Shown here: in pieces, positions 6,324-10,053 of the stretch
Numbering within the stretch: the first letter of the stretch is position 1
Layout: every line of letters begins with the position of its first letter
From: Caldisericaceae bacterium
Lineage (GTDB): Bacteria; Calditrichota; Calditrichia; Calditrichales; Calditrichaceae
Length of the DNA stretch: 10,053 nt
Reading direction: 5' to 3'
Assembly: GCA_021160885.1 (NCBI GenBank)
Contig: JAGHBR010000272.1
Coordinates: 1 to 10,053, forward strand
The notes under the pieces: model-generated
The model's database searches: none
The model's input: the letters and a program-made list of their open reading frames with translations, nothing else
What the model was told of the DNA's origin: nothing
Translations under genes and position numbers: made by a program

Positions 6324-7631
6324 ATGTCAAAATTTAAACAAAAGTTAGCGGAAAAGATTCCTTCATATCGCGAAAGAGTTACCAAACTCATGAAGGAATA
6401 TGGCGATGTTGTTGTTGATCAGGTGCACATTCGCCAGTTTTATGGCGGTATGCGTGGTTTAAAGTGTTTAACCACAGATATTTCTTATCTTGACCCAAAC
6501 GAAGGTATTCGTTTTCGCGGTTACACCATTCCTGAAGTTTTAGAAAAATTGCCCAAACCCAAAGGCGCAGAAATGCCCTATGTAGAAGGTCACTTCTATT
6601 TATTGTTAACCGGTGAAATTCCAACGGAAGAAGACATTCAGGATGTGGTAGAAGAATTTAAAGCCAGAAGCCGTGTGCCATATTATGTTTACGATTTGTT
6701 ACGTGAAATGCCGCGCGACACCCATCCAATGACCATGTTTTCGGCTGCCATTTTATCCATGCAGCGTGAATCGGTTTTTGTAAAACGTTATAACGAAGGG
6801 ATTTCCAAAATGGATTACTGGGATCCCTTTTATGAAGATGCGCTTAATTTACTGGCTAAATTACCGGAAATTGCCGCCTATATTTACCGCATGAAATACA
6901 AAGCAGATACCCCAATACCTTCCAATCCTGATCTGGATTTTGGCGCCAATTTTGCTCACATGATGGGTATTGATCATCCTTATGATGAAGTTGCCCGACT
7001 CTATTTTATTTTACACAGCGATCACGAAAGCGGTAATGTTTCGGCTCATACAACTCACCTTGTGGCTTCTGCCCTTTCCGATCCTTATTATGCGCTTTCT
7101 GCCGGAATGAACGGTTTGGCAGGCCCGTTGCATGGTTTGGCTAATCAGGAGGTGCTGCGCTGGATTCAACAGGTAATGGACAAAATGGGCGGTAAGCTGC
7201 CAACCAAGGAAGAACTGAAAAAATTTGTCTGGGATACGTTAAATTCCGGTCAGGTGATTCCTGGTTATGGTCATGCCGTATTAAGAAAAACCGATCCGAG
7301 ATACACAGCTCAACGTGAATTTGCCTTAAAACATTTACCAGATGATCCTATTTTCAAACTGGTTAGCATGCTTTACGAAGTTGTGCCGCCAATTTTGCAG
7401 GAACAGGGTAAAGCTAAAAACCCATGGCCCAATGTTGATGCACATTCGGGATGCATTCAATGGCATTATGGCGTACATGAATACGATTTCTACACTGTGA
7501 TGTTTGGTGTTGGTCGGGCTATCGGAGTTTTGAGCAATATTGTCTGGGATCGTGCCGTTGGTCAGGCCATCGAACGTCCGAAATCATTGACCACTGACAT
7601 GTTGGAAGAAATTGCCGGTATTAAAAAATAA
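6324..7631 (+). CDS. gltA: citrate synthase, mitochondrial (eukaryotic-like) type
   Basis: It condenses acetyl-CoA and oxaloacetate to citrate at the entry of the TCA cycle. The protein has 435 residues. The sequence matches the eukaryotic/mitochondrial branch rather than E. coli GltA: LHSDHESGNVSAHTTHLV (230-247), MNGLAGPLHGLANQEVL (262-278), VIPGYGHAVLRKTDPRY (311-327) and NPWPNVDAHSG (366-376). The catalytic triad maps to His270, His317 and Asp372, equivalent to His274, His320 and Asp375 of the pig enzyme. The N-terminus lacks the NADH-binding zinc-ribbon-like domain of the hexameric type II enzymes, so dimeric, NADH-insensitive behaviour is expected from the family. AAAGGGG at 6311-6317 gives a well-spaced start. 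It is the last gene of the operon, directly before a terminator. The symbol follows bacterial usage; the enzyme is not orthologous to the E. coli form. Confidence 0.93.
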   Translation: MSKFKQKLAEKIPSYRERVTKLMKEYGDVVVDQVHIRQFYGGMRGLKCLTTDISYLDPNEGIRFRGYTIPEVLEKLPKPKGAEMPYVEGHFYLLLTGEIPTEEDIQDVVEEFKARSRVPYYVYDLLREMPRDTHPMTMFSAAILSMQRESVFVKRYNEGISKMDYWDPFYEDALNLLAKLPEIAAYIYRMKYKADTPIPSNPDLDFGANFAHMMGIDHPYDEVARLYFILHSDHESGNVSAHTTHLVASALSDPYYALSAGMNGLAGPLHGLANQEVLRWIQQVMDKMGGKLPTKEELKKFVWDTLNSGQVIPGYGHAVLRKTDPRYTAQREFALKHLPDDPIFKLVSMLYEVVPPILQEQGKAKNPWPNVDAHSGCIQWHYGVHEYDFYTVMFGVGRAIGVLSNIVWDRAVGQAIERPKSLTTDMLEEIAGIKK

Positions 7632-7657
7632 GGCTTTCCTCCTTTCTTGAAATCTTA

Positions 7658-7690
7658 AATCCAGGTACCTTTTGGTGCCTGGATTTTTTT
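7658..7690 (+). terminator. intrinsic (Rho-independent) terminator after citrate synthase
   Basis: AATCCAGGTACC (7658-7669) pairs with GGTGCCTGGATT (7674-7685) over 12 positions with one G:U wobble, closing a TTTT loop. A run of seven T follows from 7684. It begins 26 nt after the citrate synthase stop codon and marks the end of the operon. Confidence 0.92.
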
Positions 7691-7772
7691 ATGTCTTGAT
7701 ACTAGACAAAATATTTCTAAAAACTCAAAAAATGTTTATCTTAAAAAAACAATACAAATTGAAAGGTCAGCC
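7691..7772 (+). promoter_or_regulatory. AT-rich leader presumed to hold the promoter of the sortilin-like gene
   Basis: The upstream terminator means that the next gene needs its own promoter, and this 82-nt stretch is the only space for it. TTGATA at 7696-7701 could be a -35 box, but no convincing -10 box stands at the right distance. GAAAGG at 7761-7766 is the ribosome binding site, 6 nt from the ATG. Confidence 0.35.
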
Positions 7773-10053
7773 ATGCGCCAATGGATTCTCCTGTTTTCAT
7801 TACTCTTACCTTTTTTATTGCAAGCTCAAAACTACCCGCGAAATCCGATTCATTTTACTTCTGCGGAAAATAGATGGAAAAGCTTTGAACAACGACAGAT
7901 TTTAAAAGCCAAATCTCTGGTTAAAAATATACCCTTCCAGAATATTGGCCCTTCGGTACAGAGCGGCCGCGTGGTTGATATTGAAGGGAACCCGCAAAAT
8001 TCAGCTGAATTTTTTGTAGCCTACGCTTCAGGAGGGTTGTGGCATACCACAACCAATGGCATTGATTTTGAACCGTTGTTTGACAACCAACCGGTAATGA
8101 CCATTGGTGATATTGCCATCGATTGGCAACATGGCAAACGCATTTGGGTGGGCAGCGGCGAAAGTAATTCTTCTCGGTCTTCTTACGCAGGAAACGGAAT
8201 TTATCTGAGTGAAAATGGAGGCCAAACCTGGCAATATAGAGGTCTGGGAGAAAGCCACCATATTGGGCGTATTGTGCTGCATCCAAAAAATCCAGACGTC
8301 ATTTGGGTCGCGGCTCTAGGTCATCTTTATTCCGAAAATGAACAACGAGGTGTTTACAAAAGTTCAGACGGTGGGAAAACCTGGCATCATGTTTTATATG
8401 TAAATCCAAATACAGGGGCTGTGGATCTGGTTATTGATCCACAGGACCCTAATGTGCTTTATGCCGCTACCTGGGAGAGAACGCGGCGCGCCTGGAATTT
8501 CTGGGAAGGAGGCACGGGTTCAGGAATTTACAAAAGCACAGATGGAGGCGAAAACTGGAAATTAATTTCCACCGAACAAAGCGGCTTTCCTCATGGTGAT
8601 TTTGTAGGGCGCATTGGTTTAACGATTTCTCCACAAACCCCACAGATACTTTACGCCGTGGTTGATAATCAAAAACATCGTAAAAAAGAAAAAGAGGAAC
8701 TGATTGTAACTAAAGACCTGTTACGCAAAATTTCTGTAAAAGACTTTTTGAAAATTAAGCCGGAAGATTTGAATGCATTTTTAGATCATTACAACTTTCC
8801 GCTGGAGTTTAATGCCGATACGCTATTTCAATTGGTTAAAAAAGGCAAAATAAAACCGGTTACGCTGGTGGAATATCTTGAAGATGCCAATGTAGAATTG
8901 TTTGACGCACCGGTAACTGGCGCAGAGGTTTACCGTTCAGAAGACGGAGGACAAACCTGGAAGCGGACGCATCAGGGTTTTTTAGATAAGGTATTTTATT
9001 CTTTTGGTTATTATTTCGGAAACATTCGCATTGCACCGAAAGATTTTAATAAAATCTATTTACTGGGCGTGCCGGTATTAGTATCAACGGACGGTGGACA
9101 GACGTTTCAATCCATTAATCAAGAAAATGTCCATGTGGATCACCATGCGCTATGGATCAATCCAAACAATCCGAATCATTTGATTTTGGGCAACGATGGT
9201 GGAATTAACATTAGCTACGACAATGGGCGCACCTGGTTAAAAGCCAACCATCCTCCGGTGGGTCAATTTTACACCGTGGCTGTTGATATGGCCAAACCCT
9301 ACCATGTGTATGGCGGTTTGCAGGACAATGGCGTTTGGATGGGGCCGTCAAATCACCGGGAGTCACGTTCGTGGCAACAAAGCGGACACTATGCCTTTAA
9401 ATCGATTATGGGCGGCGATGGCATGCAGGTAGCAATTGACACACGTACAAATCAAATAGTTTACACAGGCTTTCAATTCGGAAATTATTTTAGAATTGAT
9501 CTTACAAACAATAAATCAAAACGCATTACACCAAAACATCAACTTGGCGAACGTCCGCTTCGTTTCAACTGGCAAACGCCCATTCACCTTTCACAACACA
9601 ATCAGGACATCCTTTACATTGGCGCGCAAAAGGTTTTTCGTTCCATGGACCGGGGAGAGCATTGGACGGCCATTTCAAGTGATTTAACCAAAGGGGGTAA
9701 AAACGGAGATGTTCCTTATGGCACATTAACTTCCATCCACGAGTCGCCTTTAAAATTTGGGCTTATTTACGCAGGCAGTGATGATGGCTTGGTTCATGTA
9801 ACAAAAGATGGCGGTGCACACTGGGAACGCATTTCAGACAGCCTACCGCAGGATTTTTGGGTCAGCCGTGTGCAGGCATCACAGCATAATGAGAGTCGCT
9901 GTTTTGTGGCCCTCAATGGTTACCGTTGGGATAACTTTGAAGCCCTGCTCTATCGTTCAGAAGATTATGGCCAGCACTGGCAGCACATCGGCCTGAATTT
10001 GCCAGCAGAACCGATTAATGTGGTTAAGGAAGATCCAGTCAATGAACACATAC
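7773..10053 (+). CDS. secreted sortilin/VPS10-like Asp-box (BNR) propeller protein, 3' end outside the window
   Basis: The frame is open from ATG 7773 to the right edge (760 codons plus one base), so the C-terminus is missing. Residues 1-19 (MRQWILLFSLLLPFLLQAQ) are a signal peptide of the FCB type, giving export across the inner membrane. Nine Asp-box turns of the form S-x-D-x-G-x-x-W are visible: SENGGQTW 146, SSDGGKTW 197, STDGGENW 255, SEDGGQTW 389, STDGGQTF 438, SYDNGRTW 481, SMDRGEHW 624, TKDGGAHW 677 and SEDYGQHW 729. Such boxes mark the blades of large beta-propellers as in sortilin/VPS10 and sialidases. The early segment FQNIGPSVQSGRVVDIEG and later YASGGLWHTTTNG are typical of the large exported proteins often labelled 'glycosyl hydrolase, BNR repeat'. 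No catalytic residues of a glycosidase can be assigned, so binding rather than catalysis is possible. A Lys/Glu-rich helical insert spans about 296-372. A type IX sorting domain at the missing C-terminus cannot be judged. Confidence 0.88.
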   Translation, partial: MRQWILLFSLLLPFLLQAQNYPRNPIHFTSAENRWKSFEQRQILKAKSLVKNIPFQNIGPSVQSGRVVDIEGNPQNSAEFFVAYASGGLWHTTTNGIDFEPLFDNQPVMTIGDIAIDWQHGKRIWVGSGESNSSRSSYAGNGIYLSENGGQTWQYRGLGESHHIGRIVLHPKNPDVIWVAALGHLYSENEQRGVYKSSDGGKTWHHVLYVNPNTGAVDLVIDPQDPNVLYAATWERTRRAWNFWEGGTGSGIYKSTDGGENWKLISTEQSGFPHGDFVGRIGLTISPQTPQILYAVVDNQKHRKKEKEELIVTKDLLRKISVKDFLKIKPEDLNAFLDHYNFPLEFNADTLFQLVKKGKIKPVTLVEYLEDANVELFDAPVTGAEVYRSEDGGQTWKRTHQGFLDKVFYSFGYYFGNIRIAPKDFNKIYLLGVPVLVSTDGGQTFQSINQENVHVDHHALWINPNNPNHLILGNDGGINISYDNGRTWLKANHPPVGQFYTVAVDMAKPYHVYGGLQDNGVWMGPSNHRESRSWQQSGHYAFKSIMGGDGMQVAIDTRTNQIVYTGFQFGNYFRIDLTNNKSKRITPKHQLGERPLRFNWQTPIHLSQHNQDILYIGAQKVFRSMDRGEHWTAISSDLTKGGKNGDVPYGTLTSIHESPLKFGLIYAGSDDGLVHVTKDGGAHWERISDSLPQDFWVSRVQASQHNESRCFVALNGYRWDNFEALLYRSEDYGQHWQHIGLNLPAEPINVVKEDPVNEHI

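Noticed and set aside
7696..7723. TTGATA with TAAAAA 16 nt further on as a defined promoter for the sortilin-like gene
   Set aside because: The -10 match is poor and the region is A/T-rich. Only the leader as a whole is reported.
7672..7905. Forward open frame of 77 codons starting in the terminator
   Set aside because: It begins inside the intrinsic terminator and is out of frame with the signal peptide and Asp-box gene starting at 7773, which has a proper ribosome site and family motifs.
7921..8286. Two reverse-strand open frames over the sortilin-like gene
   Set aside because: They are antisense shadows of a long conserved coding frame, with no recognisable protein features.
7963..8492. 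GC-rich palindromes GCGGCCGC (7963) and GGCGCGCC (8485)
   Set aside because: They are isolated 8-base palindromes inside coding sequence with no repeat partner or functional context, most likely chance.
9496..9996. Two short forward open frames in another phase
   Set aside because: Both fall within the continuous Asp-box reading frame, which shows conserved motifs on both sides.

Overview
The window carries nine forward-strand protein genes. Eight are complete and the last runs off the right edge. No RNA gene, CRISPR array, insertion sequence or reverse-strand gene could be supported, and no gap between genes exceeds about 140 bases. The DNA is AT-rich on the left (genes 1 to 3) and visibly richer in G+C from about 5,400 onward. 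A eukaryote-like (mitochondrial-type) citrate synthase, a secreted Asp-box propeller protein with an FCB-style signal peptide, and the rsmD-coaD pair suggest an FCB-superphylum bacterium, possibly Calditrichota (Caldithrix-like). That assignment is inference from family knowledge, not a search result.

Left block, 89-3983: three genes that look like a divergent, compact type IV pilus / type II secretion module. The first is a 566-residue protein with a textbook class III (prepilin) signal and a pseudopilin-like first 75 residues, joined to a very long helical body. The second is a PilM-like cytoplasmic protein that has lost the recognisable nucleotide-binding motifs of the family. The third is a single-pass membrane protein with a long acidic Glu/Pro tail in the cytoplasm and a periplasmic part that reads like PilN followed by PilO in one chain. 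Together they could form an inner-membrane assembly platform and its giant pilin-like client or subunit. No ATPase, platform protein or secretin gene is in view. A perfect inverted repeat lies between genes 1 and 2.

Middle block, 3998-7631: rsmD (16S rRNA m2G966 methyltransferase), coaD (phosphopantetheine adenylyltransferase), pta (phosphate acetyltransferase), a small FmdB-family zinc ribbon, and citrate synthase. rsmD/coaD and coaD/pta overlap by 11 and 14 nt, and the remaining gaps are 23 and 30 nt, so this is a tight operon. It is separated from the pilus-like block by only 14 nt. coaD, pta and citrate synthase all act on CoA or acetyl-CoA. A strong intrinsic terminator at 7658-7690 closes the operon.

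Right block, 7773 to the edge: the first 760 codons of a secreted sortilin/VPS10-like protein with nine Asp-box (BNR) repeats. It has its own ribosome binding site behind the terminator and is therefore expressed independently. A charged helical segment interrupts its propeller.
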